64,000 nt of DNA from Lachnospiraceae bacterium (lineage in GTDB: Bacteria > Bacillota > Clostridia > Lachnospirales > Lachnospiraceae): assembly GCA_017936885.1 (NCBI GenBank), contig JAGBEO010000010.1, positions 103,677-167,676 on the forward strand. The letters run 5' to 3'. Shown here piece by piece: positions 1-8,747 of this stretch. The number at the start of each line of letters is the position of its first letter. Position 1 is the stretch's first letter. The notes beneath the pieces are model-generated. The model was not told the origin of the DNA and searched no databases. It worked only from the letters and a program-made list of their open reading frames with translations. The position numbers and the translations under genes are program-made.

Positions 1-27
1 TTACAAAATTTGATTTCGACTGATTAA
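1..27 (+). CDS. possible 3' end of an upstream gene (partial)
   Basis: Frame 1 is open from the window edge to a TAA at 25-27, whose last bases merge with the ribosome binding site (TAAGGAG) of the next gene. That stop/RBS fusion is common inside operons, so an upstream co-transcribed gene may end here. Only eight codons are visible, so no function can be given and the call may be chance. Confidence 0.25.
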   Translation, partial: LQNLISTD

Positions 28-39
28 GGAGACACCACC

Positions 40-1146
40 ATGAAATACATGAAAGGTATGGATCTCTCCACCTTGAAAGAGGTGGAGAGCCTTGGCGGTA
101 AATTCTACGATCACGGCGTAGAAAAGGATGTCTTTGATATCCTGAAAAGTTATGATGTGAATGCTGTCCGCCTCCGTTTGTGGAATGATCCGTATACGGA
201 AGACGGTGTTCCTTACGGGGCAGGAACCAATGACCTGCCCACTACGATTGAGCTTACGAAGCGTGCACTGGATCATGATATGGAAGTATTGTTAGATTTT
301 CATTACAGTGATTTTTGGGCTGATCCGGGCAAACAGCGCGTGCCGAAAGCCTGGCGAGGAATGAATGTAGACGAATTGGAGCAGGCGGTTTATGATTTTA
401 CAGTAGACACCCTGAAAGCCATGAAAGAGGCTGATGCGTTCCCGACACTGGTTCAGGTAGGAAATGAACTGACTAACGGTACGCTTTGGCCCTTAGGTAA
501 GAAGCCTGAGTATGATAATCTGGCACGTTTTATCAGTGCGGGAATCCGCGGTGTCAAGGCAGTGGATGCTAAGATGCCTATTATGATCCATCTGGATAAC
601 GGCGGCAACAATGAAATGTACCGTGACTGGTTTGATCATTATATAGAGCGGGGGGAGGATTTCGATATCATCGGCTTATCCTATTATCCGTTCTGGCATG
701 GTTCTTTGGATGACTTGAAGAATAATATGAATGATCTGGCGGTCCGTTACGGTAAGGAACTGATGATTGCAGAGGTTTCCATGGGATTTACCATGGAAGA
801 TTATGCGGAGTATGAGAAATTAGGACCTGACGAGCGTAAAGGTTATGCGACGAAGCCTGAGCTTGCGGCGAAGGTACCGTTTCCGATGACGAAAGAAGGT
901 CAGAAGGATTTCTTGCAGGCATTATTCGATGTGATTAAGCAGGTACCTGACGGTAAAGGCAAAGGCTATTTTTACTGGGAGCCTGCGTGGATTCCGGTAC
1001 CCGGTTCCGGCTGGGCGACAGAGGGAGCCTTAGCTTATATCGAAGAAAAAGGCCCCTGCGGCAATGAATGGGCGAACCAGGCACTGTTTGATTATGACGG
1101 AAATGCACTTCCGGCATTGGAACTTATCAGGGATTACAAACCTTGA
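40..1146 (+). CDS. GH53 endo-beta-1,4-galactanase, apparently cytoplasmic
   Basis: This 368-residue protein is a family GH53 glycoside hydrolase, the family that cleaves beta-1,4-galactan chains such as pectic arabinogalactan type I. The TIM barrel starts at once (GMDLS near residue 6). The acid/base Glu143 lies in GNELTNG and the nucleophile Glu245 in IAEVSMG; LWNDP and DFHYSDFWADP are typical family motifs. The start follows AAGGAGA by seven bases. There is no signal peptide, whereas most characterised members are secreted, so it should act in the cytosol on imported galacto-oligosaccharides. It converges with a LacI regulator gene. The family call is firm; the natural substrate and the link to the ABC importer downstream are inference. 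Confidence 0.92.
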   Translation: MKYMKGMDLSTLKEVESLGGKFYDHGVEKDVFDILKSYDVNAVRLRLWNDPYTEDGVPYGAGTNDLPTTIELTKRALDHDMEVLLDFHYSDFWADPGKQRVPKAWRGMNVDELEQAVYDFTVDTLKAMKEADAFPTLVQVGNELTNGTLWPLGKKPEYDNLARFISAGIRGVKAVDAKMPIMIHLDNGGNNEMYRDWFDHYIERGEDFDIIGLSYYPFWHGSLDDLKNNMNDLAVRYGKELMIAEVSMGFTMEDYAEYEKLGPDERKGYATKPELAAKVPFPMTKEGQKDFLQALFDVIKQVPDGKGKGYFYWEPAWIPVPGSGWATEGALAYIEEKGPCGNEWANQALFDYDGNALPALELIRDYKP

Positions 1147-1164
1147 CAGATATACAGATCGCTT

Positions 1165-2160
1165 CTAAGAAAACGCTTTGGCGGTTGATTTTCGAAGGAT
1201 CAATTGCGGGCGAAGCATAGTCTTACTGATGGACACGTGATTGATGAGGGAATGCAGGGTATAGAATCCCGATTTCCCAAGCTCAATCCGATCCTGACGG
1301 ACGGTAGTAAGCGGCGGGTTGAGCTTGGTAGAAAGCGGAATATCATCGAAACCGATGACGCTGATATCCTCCGGTACCCGGTAGCCCCGCAGTTTGCATT
1401 CCGTGATTACACCGGATGCGATCAGATCGTTGCCGCATAGGATTGCACTAATGCCCATGGAGAGCAGATTGCCTACGTGATCTTTGGCGGAATCTGCCAC
1501 ATAATAGCCGTAGGGCATGGTAGCCTCACTGAAAGGCAGATCGTGTGCAGTCATGCTGTCGATATAAGCCTGTCGGCGCTGTTCGGAAATCATAGAGTTG
1601 GCGGAACCGTTGAGCAGAGCGATACGGCGATGTCCAAGCTCCATCAGATGCACGATTGCATCGTCGATTCCCTCGAAGCTGTCAGTGCCGATATAACCCA
1701 CATAGGGATTTTTCTTGATATAGTTATCAAATAGAACAGTTGGGATGTTAGTGGTGATGAACTGTTTCATCCACTCATCCTGAAGAGCAAAGCCTACCAT
1801 GAAGGCACCTACGTATCCGTTTTTCAGCATATGGGTATCGTATTTTTCTGTGGATTGGAAAGATGGTGTAACAGGAAGAACTGTAACATCGTAGTTTTCG
1901 CGGAAAGCTACCTGACGGAAGCCGAGGATGATGTCATAGCCGAATTGTTCCGGTGTTTCATAGTCCATATTTTCCACGAAGATACAGAGTTTTCTGCGAT
2001 CCTTGCCGCGCATTTGCTTGGTGGTGTAACCCATTTCCACAGCAGTGTCCAGTACTGACTGACGCAAGTGTTCGCTGATGTCGCTGGCGCCGTTTAAGCC
2101 TTTAGATACTGTGCTAACTGATATGCCGAGCTTGTTGGCGATGTCTTTGATGGTAGCCAT
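1165..2160 (-). CDS. LacI-family transcriptional regulator
   Basis: The 331-residue protein begins with a classic LacI helix-turn-helix (MATIKDIANKLGISVSTVSK), followed by a periplasmic-binding-protein-like effector domain to the C-terminus (IGFDDIPLSTKLNPPLTTV is the usual C-subdomain stretch). It lies between the galactanase, with which it converges, and a divergently transcribed ABC sugar importer. The 475-bp gap to the importer holds several palindromes. It most likely represses the importer/GH13 operon and perhaps itself, released by a sugar; the effector cannot be read from sequence. A good GGAGGAAATT ribosome binding site precedes the ATG on the minus strand. Confidence 0.92.
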   Translation of the reverse strand: MATIKDIANKLGISVSTVSKGLNGASDISEHLRQSVLDTAVEMGYTTKQMRGKDRRKLCIFVENMDYETPEQFGYDIILGFRQVAFRENYDVTVLPVTPSFQSTEKYDTHMLKNGYVGAFMVGFALQDEWMKQFITTNIPTVLFDNYIKKNPYVGYIGTDSFEGIDDAIVHLMELGHRRIALLNGSANSMISEQRRQAYIDSMTAHDLPFSEATMPYGYYVADSAKDHVGNLLSMGISAILCGNDLIASGVITECKLRGYRVPEDISVIGFDDIPLSTKLNPPLTTVRQDRIELGKSGFYTLHSLINHVSISKTMLRPQLILRKSTAKAFS

Positions 2161-2173
2161 AATTTCCTCCGTT

Positions 2174-2187
2174 TCGAAGCGTTTTCA
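2174..2187 (+). promoter_or_regulatory. cre-like / LacI-type operator at the regulator start
   Basis: TCGAAGCGTTTTCA lies just upstream of the LacI gene's ribosome binding site. It matches a catabolite-responsive element (TGAAARCGYTTTCA-like) at all but about two positions and is also a plausible LacI-family operator. The position suits autoregulation or CcpA repression. The binding protein is inferred. Confidence 0.45.
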
Positions 2188-2375
2188 CCGACTTTCTAAG
2201 TGACAGAAACGCAATAAATCGATTGGTATAAGAGTAAGCATAAAAGAAAAATCGGTAGAATGCAAGGGAAGGATATTAATTTTCGAAAGATTTCGCAAAT
2301 TTGTAATTTTTATACAAAATAGCATAAAAAAAACAGTTGATAATGGCAAAACACCTAAGAAAAACGATTTCCGTA

Positions 2376-2405
2376 TTGACAATGCACATATTTGAGTGGT
2401 AAATT
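2376..2405 (+). promoter_or_regulatory. promoter of the sugar ABC importer operon
   Basis: TTGACA at 2376-2381 and TAAATT at 2400-2405 are separated by 18 bases, a vegetative sigma-A pattern. It would give a 5' leader of about 220 nt before the binding-protein gene, containing the two palindromes below. A nearer promoter cannot be excluded. Confidence 0.5.
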
Positions 2406-2480
2406 TGTATCAGATACGAAAGTTTACGAAAATGGAAATCAGAATCAGGACAGGCGTGCCGGTTTTTTCGGACGGCGAAA

Positions 2481-2498
2481 GAAAGGACTAGTCCTTTC
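2481..2498. repeat. perfect 18-bp palindrome in importer leader
   Basis: GAAAGGACTAGTCCTTTC reads the same on both strands. It lies downstream of the proposed promoter and 142 bp before the binding-protein gene, directly abutting a second palindrome. It could be an operator or an RNA stem-loop. Confidence 0.8.
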
Positions 2499-2526
2499 TT
2501 TATATTCTATAAGTATAGAATATAAA
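2499..2526. repeat. 13-bp-arm inverted repeat in importer leader
   Basis: TTTATATTCTATA and its exact complement TATAGAATATAAA flank a two-base centre (AG). The AT-rich dyad follows the 18-bp palindrome with no gap. As RNA it would form a hairpin with almost no loop, so a DNA operator is the simpler reading. Confidence 0.8.
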
Positions 2527-2635
2527 ACCTCTGTCCATCCATATTTGATATAAGGTGTGATTTTCATACTTTATATAGAAAAAGTAACATGGTTTCGTTA
2601 GGAAACTATACAAAGAAAGAGAGAGGAAAAAAGTT

Positions 2636-3982
2636 ATGAAGAAGAAAGTATTGGCAACATTACTGGCAACAGCAATGGTAGCTGGCTGTCTCGCTGGTTG
2701 TGGCGGTTCTAACGACACAGCAGCAACAGAAGAAGCACCTGCAGCAGATGCAGCAACAGAAGAAGCAGCTCCTGCCGAGGATGCAGCAGAAGAAACAGCT
2801 CCTGCAGCAGACGCAGCAGCAGATCCGGTAGCTAACCTGATTGCAGCTACAACAGATACCGTAACATTAACAGTATGGGCATCTGAGGAAGATCAGGATC
2901 TTACAACACAGTTACTTGACGAGTTCAAGGCAGCTTATCCTGATGTTACATTTGATATTACACTGGGCGCTGAGTCCGAGTCTACAGCTAAGGATACTAT
3001 CCTTACAGACGTTGAGGCAGCAGCAGACGTATATGCATTCGCTGATGACCAGATCAATGAACTGGTACAGGCTGGTGCATTACAGGAAGTAGTTACATCT
3101 TACACATATGACGTAGCTACAGAGAACGCAGCAGGTGCAGTAGAAGCAGCTTCTGTTGACGGTAAATTATATGCATATCCGATGACTGCTGATAACGGTT
3201 ATTTCATGTTCTATGATTCTTCTGTATTTACTGAGGATGATGTGCAGTCTTTAGAGAAGATGATTGAGGTTGCAGAGGCAGCAGGTAAGAAGATCGCAAT
3301 GGATATTTCCAATGGTTGGTATATCTACTCCTTCTTCCAGGGTGCCGGCTATGAGTTATCATTAAATGATGACGGCGTTACAAATACATGTACATGGAAC
3401 GCAGCAGGTGCTACAGATGTAGCACAGGCAATTATGGATTTAACAGCTTCCGGCGTATTAGTTGATATGGGTGATGAAGATATGGCTACTCAGATTGCTG
3501 AGGGTACTATCGTTGCTTGTGTAAACGGTACATGGAGAGCAGAGACAGCAGCAGAAGCATGGGGAGACAACTATGCAGCAACTAAGCTTCCTACTTTCCA
3601 GGTAGCAGGTAAGGATTGCCAGATGTCCTCTTATTCAGGATATAAATTAGTAGGTGTAAATCCTCATTCCGCTAATGTAGGCTGGTCTATGCTTCTTGCA
3701 GAGTACTTAACAAATGAAGCTTCCCAGACAGCAAGATTTGAAGCAAGAGGCCTTGGCCCTGCTAACCTTGCAGCAGCATCCTCTGATGCAGTTCAGGCTA
3801 ATCCTGCTATCTCCGCACTTGCGGCTCAGGCAGCTTACGCAACACCTCAGCGTGTAGGCGGTAACTTCTGGTCTCCTGCTGAGACATTAGGACAGATCCT
3901 TGCATCCGGTAACCCTGATGGAACAGATCTGCAGACATTGCTTGATACAACAGTAGAAGGTATCACAGCACCTGTCGAATAA
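2636..3982 (+). CDS. ABC sugar-binding lipoprotein (maltodextrin type)
   Basis: This 448-residue protein starts with a lipoprotein signal peptide: a lysine-rich N-terminus, a hydrophobic stretch, and two candidate lipobox cysteines (VAGC ending at Cys18, LAGC ending at Cys22). A long Ala/Glu/Asp/Pro linker (about residues 25-65) should hold the binding domain away from the membrane. The rest has the pattern of group-1 extracellular solute-binding proteins (TLTVWASEEDQDLTTQLLDEF, then a C-terminal lobe). It delivers an oligosaccharide, probably a maltodextrin or related sugar, to the two permeases that follow. A hairpin after the gene probably keeps its expression above that of the permeases. 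Confidence 0.93.
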   Translation: MKKKVLATLLATAMVAGCLAGCGGSNDTAATEEAPAADAATEEAAPAEDAAEETAPAADAAADPVANLIAATTDTVTLTVWASEEDQDLTTQLLDEFKAAYPDVTFDITLGAESESTAKDTILTDVEAAADVYAFADDQINELVQAGALQEVVTSYTYDVATENAAGAVEAASVDGKLYAYPMTADNGYFMFYDSSVFTEDDVQSLEKMIEVAEAAGKKIAMDISNGWYIYSFFQGAGYELSLNDDGVTNTCTWNAAGATDVAQAIMDLTASGVLVDMGDEDMATQIAEGTIVACVNGTWRAETAAEAWGDNYAATKLPTFQVAGKDCQMSSYSGYKLVGVNPHSANVGWSMLLAEYLTNEASQTARFEARGLGPANLAAASSDAVQANPAISALAAQAAYATPQRVGGNFWSPAETLGQILASGNPDGTDLQTLLDTTVEGITAPVE

Positions 3983-4024
3983 GTCGAAATCGAAGATTTT
4001 TAATGAAAGATGTTTTGAAAAGCG

Positions 4025-4054
4025 GGGTGGGTGTTTCGCCCACCCTGTTCTTTC
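4025..4054 (+). terminator. attenuating terminator after binding protein gene
   Basis: A nine-base-pair GC-rich stem (GGGTGGGTG with CGCCCACCC, loop TTT) is followed by TGTTCTTTCTT. It lies between the binding-protein and first permease genes, where partial termination commonly gives excess binding protein. Confidence 0.75.
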
Positions 4055-4103
4055 TTAGAGAGAAAGTATTTAACACAGCAGTTACTTCTGAGAGGAGTTT
4101 CGT

Positions 4104-5531
4104 ATGAAGAAGGCATTAAACGCTATAGGAAATTATTTTAAAAATATTGGGATTGCCTTTGCTAAAGGAGACATATGGGTTAAGCTTTCAGCTATCGTGA
4201 TGGGTGCAGGTTATTTTGCCAGAAAGCAGATAATCAATGGTATTATCATGTTGTTAGTGGAAGTATTATTTGTAGTTATGTGTATTGGTTATGCAGCACC
4301 AAACCTTGCGAAGTTCGGAACACTCGGTACCGTACAGTTTGAGCAGGTGTTTGATCCCCTTACGATGACCAGTACTGTAAATGATTATGATAACTCTTTC
4401 CTGATCCTTTTGAATTCCATTATTTCGTTGTTTTTAATTTTGGTATTTATACTGTTTTGGATTGCAAACATGAAAGCAGTATATCGTCTGCAGCAGAAAA
4501 AAGAAAACGGTGAGCATATTAATAACTTCCGTGAAGATGTGCGGTCGATGTTTAATGAAAAATTTCATATTACTTTATTAACCTTACCGGCGATCGGAGT
4601 TATTTTGATGAATATCCTGCCGATCTTAGTGCTGGTAGCAGTTGCATTTACCAATTATGATCAACAGCATATGCCGCCCAATGCTTTGTTTACATGGGTT
4701 GGCTGGAATAACTTTAAGAATCTGTTTACCAATTCCGTAACAGTAACCTTTGGATATTCCTTTAAGAAAGTATTAGTTTGGACATTAGAATGGGCAGTAC
4801 TTGCTACCTTTACAACTTATATCGGTGGTATTCTACTTGCCAAATTCATTAACGATAAGAAAACAAAATTGCCGAAAATGTGGAGAACACTCTTCATCGT
4901 CGCAATTGCAGTACCACAGTTCGTAACATTATTGCTGGTTCGTAACTTCTTTGCAGATAACGGTATCGTCAATACATTTTGTTCCAGTATTGGTCTGACC
5001 GATTTCTTAAAGAGTGTAGGACTGGTAAGCAGCAATTTAACTTATATCCCATTCCTGACCAATCCCGGATGGGCTAAGGTGATGATCGTCTTGATCAATA
5101 TCTGGGTCGGTGTTCCGTACCAGATGCTGGTTGCAACCGGTGTGCTTATGAATATTCCGGAAGATCAGATCGAGAGCGCAAGAATCGACGGTGCGAATCC
5201 GTTCCAGATCTTCGTCAAGATCACAATGCCTTATATGTTATTCGTAACAGGACCGAGTTTGATCACAGACTTTGTCAAGAATATTAACAACTTTAACGTA
5301 ATCTATCTGTTGACACAGGATGTATATGTAACATCGGATCAGCTTCTTGCCAATTCCAATGCGAAAGAAATCGACCTGTTGGTTACATGGTTGTTCCGTC
5401 TCACCAATGAGTACTACAACTACAAGATGGCATCCGTAATCGGTATTATCGTATTTATCATCTGTGCAGCATTTACATTAATAACCTTTACGAGAACAAT
5501 CAAAGGAGATAAGGAGGAAGAGTTTCAATAA
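4104..5531 (+). CDS. ABC sugar importer permease, MalF type
   Basis: The 475-residue integral membrane protein has an extended N-terminal membrane region (segments around residues 45-70 and 100-125) before the usual six-helix permease core, as in Firmicutes MalF/MdxF-type subunits. The ATPase-contacting EAA loop is visible as ESARIDGANPFQIFVKITMP. It pairs with the 280-residue permease, whose ATG overlaps its stop region, to form the channel for the oligosaccharide delivered by the lipoprotein. No ATP-binding subunit is encoded nearby, so a shared MsmX/MalK-like ATPase elsewhere is expected. Confidence 0.93.
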   Translation: MKKALNAIGNYFKNIGIAFAKGDIWVKLSAIVMGAGYFARKQIINGIIMLLVEVLFVVMCIGYAAPNLAKFGTLGTVQFEQVFDPLTMTSTVNDYDNSFLILLNSIISLFLILVFILFWIANMKAVYRLQQKKENGEHINNFREDVRSMFNEKFHITLLTLPAIGVILMNILPILVLVAVAFTNYDQQHMPPNALFTWVGWNNFKNLFTNSVTVTFGYSFKKVLVWTLEWAVLATFTTYIGGILLAKFINDKKTKLPKMWRTLFIVAIAVPQFVTLLLVRNFFADNGIVNTFCSSIGLTDFLKSVGLVSSNLTYIPFLTNPGWAKVMIVLINIWVGVPYQMLVATGVLMNIPEDQIESARIDGANPFQIFVKITMPYMLFVTGPSLITDFVKNINNFNVIYLLTQDVYVTSDQLLANSNAKEIDLLVTWLFRLTNEYYNYKMASVIGIIVFIICAAFTLITFTRTIKGDKEEEFQ

Positions 5532-6373
5532 TGAAAAAGAAAGTAAATTTAGTTTTAAGACACGTTTTTCTGCTTCTTTTGGTTGTTATATGGCTGGTGC
5601 CGATTCTCTGGCTGTTTGTTACATCGTTTAGCGGTTATAAGGGAATCAACACTTCCCACTTCTTCCCGGATACATGGACGTTAGATAACTATGCACAGTT
5701 ATTCTTCCGTTCCGATTCCATCGTACAGTACAACAGATGGTTTATGAATACGTTAGTCATTGCCATTTTTACCTGTATCATCTCTACGATTCTTGTATTG
5801 ATGGTAAGCTACACGATGAGTAAGCTTCGTTTCCCAGGCAGAAAGCAGTTGATGAGCTTTAGTATTATTTTAAATATGTTCCCCGGTGTATTGTCCATGA
5901 TCGCTGTGTACTTTACACTGAAAACCTTCGGATTGACCAACAGCCATATCGGTATGATTATCGTGTATTCCGCAGGTGCCGGTCTTGGTTATCTGATTTG
6001 TAAAGGGTTTATGGATACGATTTCCGTATCTTTGAGCGAGGCAGCCAGATTAGAGGGCGCTTCCGAGGCTAAGATTTTCTGGAGAATTATTATTCCGTTG
6101 TCAAAGCCGATCATTGTATATACGGTTATCAACGCGTTCCTGCTGCCGTGGGGTGACTTCGTATTCGCGAAGCTGATGCTTAACTCCGGTGTTGCAACAG
6201 ACTGGACGGTAGCAATCGGACTTTTCAATATGCTTGGTAAGTCCATGATTAACAAGTACTTCTCTGTATTCTGTGCAGGTGGTGTTATCATTTCCATTCC
6301 GATTTCCATCCTGTTCGTGATCATGCAGAAGTTCTATGTAGAAGGTATCACAGGCGGTTCCGTAAAGGGTTAA
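5531..6373 (+). CDS. ABC sugar importer permease, MalG type
   Basis: This 280-residue membrane protein has about six transmembrane helices and the binding-protein-dependent transport signature in the EAA loop (LSEAARLEGASEAKIFWRI). Its start codon overlaps the stop of the MalF-type gene (translational coupling), as expected for subunits made in equal amounts. Length and C-terminal region (VEGITGGSVKG) are typical of MalG. It forms the inner-membrane channel with the preceding permease. A strong terminator follows, so the downstream amylase gene may have its own start or rely on read-through. Confidence 0.93.
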   Translation: MKKKVNLVLRHVFLLLLVVIWLVPILWLFVTSFSGYKGINTSHFFPDTWTLDNYAQLFFRSDSIVQYNRWFMNTLVIAIFTCIISTILVLMVSYTMSKLRFPGRKQLMSFSIILNMFPGVLSMIAVYFTLKTFGLTNSHIGMIIVYSAGAGLGYLICKGFMDTISVSLSEAARLEGASEAKIFWRIIIPLSKPIIVYTVINAFLLPWGDFVFAKLMLNSGVATDWTVAIGLFNMLGKSMINKYFSVFCAGGVIISIPISILFVIMQKFYVEGITGGSVKG

Positions 6374-6415
6374 ATGATCGTCTTAGCTGATATCGGACAA
6401 GGATCATAAAAATGA

Positions 6416-6449
6416 CTGGCTATACATTTTGAATGTATAGCCGGTTTTT
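6416..6449 (+). terminator. rho-independent terminator after permeases
   Basis: GGCTATACATT and AATGTATAGCC form an 11-bp stem with a TTG loop, followed by GGTTTTTGG. It is placed between the permease and amylase genes. Confidence 0.85.
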
Positions 6450-6518
6450 GGTTTGCAGGAATTTTAGTTTATAACAGTTTTTATTTGTAACAATTTGAGC
6501 GGGAGGAGTATGAGAGAA

Positions 6519-8330
6519 ATGAGAAAAAGGATGAGCAAGGCCGCAGCAGTTTGGTTGATGGCAGCAATGGCGCTCAGTGCCTGTGGGGCAGATGCAGGGC
6601 AGGGCAAAACAGTGCTGTTGGAAAATCCGGTAGGTGCAGAAGCAGATACAGAGTCCGGTGCAGGTGAGATGGCTGAGGGCGTTGCAAAGACGGAAAACGG
6701 TGTATCTGAAACGGTATCGGGGGAGGATACAGAGTACGCGGCGGAATATGAGGATGTAACAGATACAATACCGCTTACTATCTTAGATGACAATTACAGA
6801 ACATACTATGAGGTTTTCGTTTATTCTTTCTGCGACAGTGACGGAGATGGGATCGGTGATCTCCAGGGGCTGATTTCCAAACTGGACTATATCAACGATG
6901 GCGATGATAATACAGACTCGGATTTGGGATGTAACGGAATCTGGCTGATGCCCGTCAATCCCTCTCCTACCTATCATAAGTATGATGTGATGGATTATTA
7001 CGGCATAGATGAGCAGTACGGAACTTTAGAAGACTTTAAAGAGCTGATTGACGAATGTGACAAGCGCGGTATTAAGGTGATTATGGATTTGGTATTAAAT
7101 CACAGCTCATCCCAAAATCCGTGGTTTGAAGAGGCTTACACTTATTTGCAGGAGTTGGGGGATGCAGAACCGAATACAGAGGAATGTCCGTATCTGGAAT
7201 ATTATCATTTCTCCAAAGAGCAAAGCGGCGGCTGCTATGCCGTGGAAGGCACGGACTGGTATTATGAGGCACAGTTCTGGTCTGAGATGCCGGATTTGAA
7301 TCTGGATTGCGAGGCGCTTAAGGAAGAAATAGCGGATATTACACAGTTCTGGCTGGATATGGGTGTAGGTGGTTTCAGGCTGGATGCGGTCAAGGAATTT
7401 TATTCCGGTGCGCCGCAGGCAAATATTGCATTTTTGACATGGTTGAATGACACTGTGAAAGGGCAGAAGGAAGATGCCTATTTAGTGGGAGAAGCATGGC
7501 TTCCCATGACGGATTATGCGCCCTATTACGGCAGCGGCATTGACAGCCTTTTTGATTTTGCTTTTGCGGATAAGGACGGTATTATTTCTAAAGTCATGAA
7601 TGGGGCACCGGCTTCCAGATACGGCAGTACGGCAGCAGAGCTGACGGAGATGTACGGGGCCTATAATGAGAACTATATTGATGCGCCTTTCTATACAAAT
7701 CATGATATGGGAAGAAGCGCAGGGTACTACGCAGGGGACAATTCTCCATACCAGACTAAGATGGCAGGTGCCATGAATCTTTTCATGAGCGGTTCTGCTT
7801 TCGTGTACTATGGGGAAGAATTGGGTATGAAAGGTTCCGGCAAGGATGAGAATAAGCGGGCACCGATGTACTGGAGTATGAATGCGGATGCGGAAGGCAT
7901 GTGTGACGGCCCGGCAGATATGGATGCCGTAAAAATGAAGTTTGAGAGCTTGGAAGAACAGGCAGCAGATGATGCTTCTGTCTACAACTATTATAAAAAA
8001 GCAATTAAAATACGTAATCAAAATCCCGAGATCGCAAGAGGCAGTGTGGAGTGTCTGGCGGAAAGCAGTGCAGGCGGCTATAGGATAGAAGAAGGCAATG
8101 CCGATTCTGTCTGTGTGTTAAAGAAGAGTTATGAAGGTTCAGAACTGCTTCTCGTATTTGTGACGGGAGCAGAACTGGTGAAAATTGATTTGAGCGGGAT
8201 TATGCTGAACGGTGCATCTGTTGCAGAAGATACGGAAATAAGAGCGATGCTGACCACAGGACGGGAGCAGATATCTTATGAAGGCGGAACCGTTGACATG
8301 CCGGGGTATTCTATTCTGATCTTAAAATAA
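6519..8330 (+). CDS. GH13 alpha-amylase-family lipoprotein
   Basis: A surface lipoprotein of about 603 residues in glycoside hydrolase family 13. The start chosen is ATG 6519, ten bases after AGGAG; earlier TTG 6495 and ATG 6510 sit upstream of or too close to that site. The signal peptide ends in lipobox LSAC (Cys22), then an acidic linker. The conserved regions are intact: VIMDLVLNHSS (region I), GFRLDAVKEF with nucleophile Asp289 (II), LVGEAWL with Glu325 (III) and TNHDMGR with Asp396 (IV). It probably trims alpha-glucans or maltodextrins outside the cell for the importer just upstream. Whether it hydrolyses alpha-1,4 or alpha-1,6 bonds is not decided. Confidence 0.92.
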   Translation: MRKRMSKAAAVWLMAAMALSACGADAGQGKTVLLENPVGAEADTESGAGEMAEGVAKTENGVSETVSGEDTEYAAEYEDVTDTIPLTILDDNYRTYYEVFVYSFCDSDGDGIGDLQGLISKLDYINDGDDNTDSDLGCNGIWLMPVNPSPTYHKYDVMDYYGIDEQYGTLEDFKELIDECDKRGIKVIMDLVLNHSSSQNPWFEEAYTYLQELGDAEPNTEECPYLEYYHFSKEQSGGCYAVEGTDWYYEAQFWSEMPDLNLDCEALKEEIADITQFWLDMGVGGFRLDAVKEFYSGAPQANIAFLTWLNDTVKGQKEDAYLVGEAWLPMTDYAPYYGSGIDSLFDFAFADKDGIISKVMNGAPASRYGSTAAELTEMYGAYNENYIDAPFYTNHDMGRSAGYYAGDNSPYQTKMAGAMNLFMSGSAFVYYGEELGMKGSGKDENKRAPMYWSMNADAEGMCDGPADMDAVKMKFESLEEQAADDASVYNYYKKAIKIRNQNPEIARGSVECLAESSAGGYRIEEGNADSVCVLKKSYEGSELLLVFVTGAELVKIDLSGIMLNGASVAEDTEIRAMLTTGREQISYEGGTVDMPGYSILILK

Positions 8331-8390
8331 ATTGACAGGTCAAATGGATACTATGTAAATGAGACAAAAATGATAATTTCACACAAAACA

Positions 8391-8430
8391 AAACTACCGA
8401 TAGTTCCGTGCTATCGGTAGTTTCGCTTGT
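8391..8430 (+). terminator. stem-loop after amylase gene
   Basis: A perfect 13-bp stem (AAACTACCGATAG with CTATCGGTAGTTT, loop of seven) lies about 60 bases after the amylase stop. The T-tract is short, so termination is likely but not certain. The rest of the 417-bp gap holds a small inverted repeat (GACTTGA/TCAAGTC at 8467-8489) and the FNT regulatory dyad. Confidence 0.65.
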
Positions 8431-8641
8431 GTAAAAGGGGAATTCTTCCGGAATTGCTATTACCGACTTGACTTCCGTAATCAAGTCTATAATTAATATA
8501 ATGGTTTTTTATGGAATCGTCTATAAATATATTGCAGAAGAATAACACTATATTGGCGAAATAAGTCGAAAAACAAGGAAAATATGACTTAAAAGGTCAT
8601 TTTTTAAAAGCATTTTGCTCATAAATGGTGAGAAAAGATAG

Positions 8642-8665
8642 TAATGTACAAACTTTAGTACATTA
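8642..8665. promoter_or_regulatory. operator-like dyad upstream of FNT channel
   Basis: TAATGTAC and its exact complement GTACATTA are separated by eight bases, giving a centre-to-centre spacing of 16 bp as expected for a dimeric regulator. It lies 82 bp before the formate/nitrite channel gene, just upstream of a possible CATAAT -10 at 8693-8698. The regulator is unknown. Confidence 0.55.
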
Positions 8666-8747
8666 ATTGATTTTTTATAGCGAATATGGTAGCATAATTA
8701 CGCATACAGGGGTATGGTCAGAAAAGTAAAGAGAAGGAGAATAATGT

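Noticed and set aside
6495-6518. earlier TTG and ATG starts for the GH13 lipoprotein
   Set aside because: They lie before or too close to the AGGAG site; ATG 6519 has normal spacing and a proper signal peptide.
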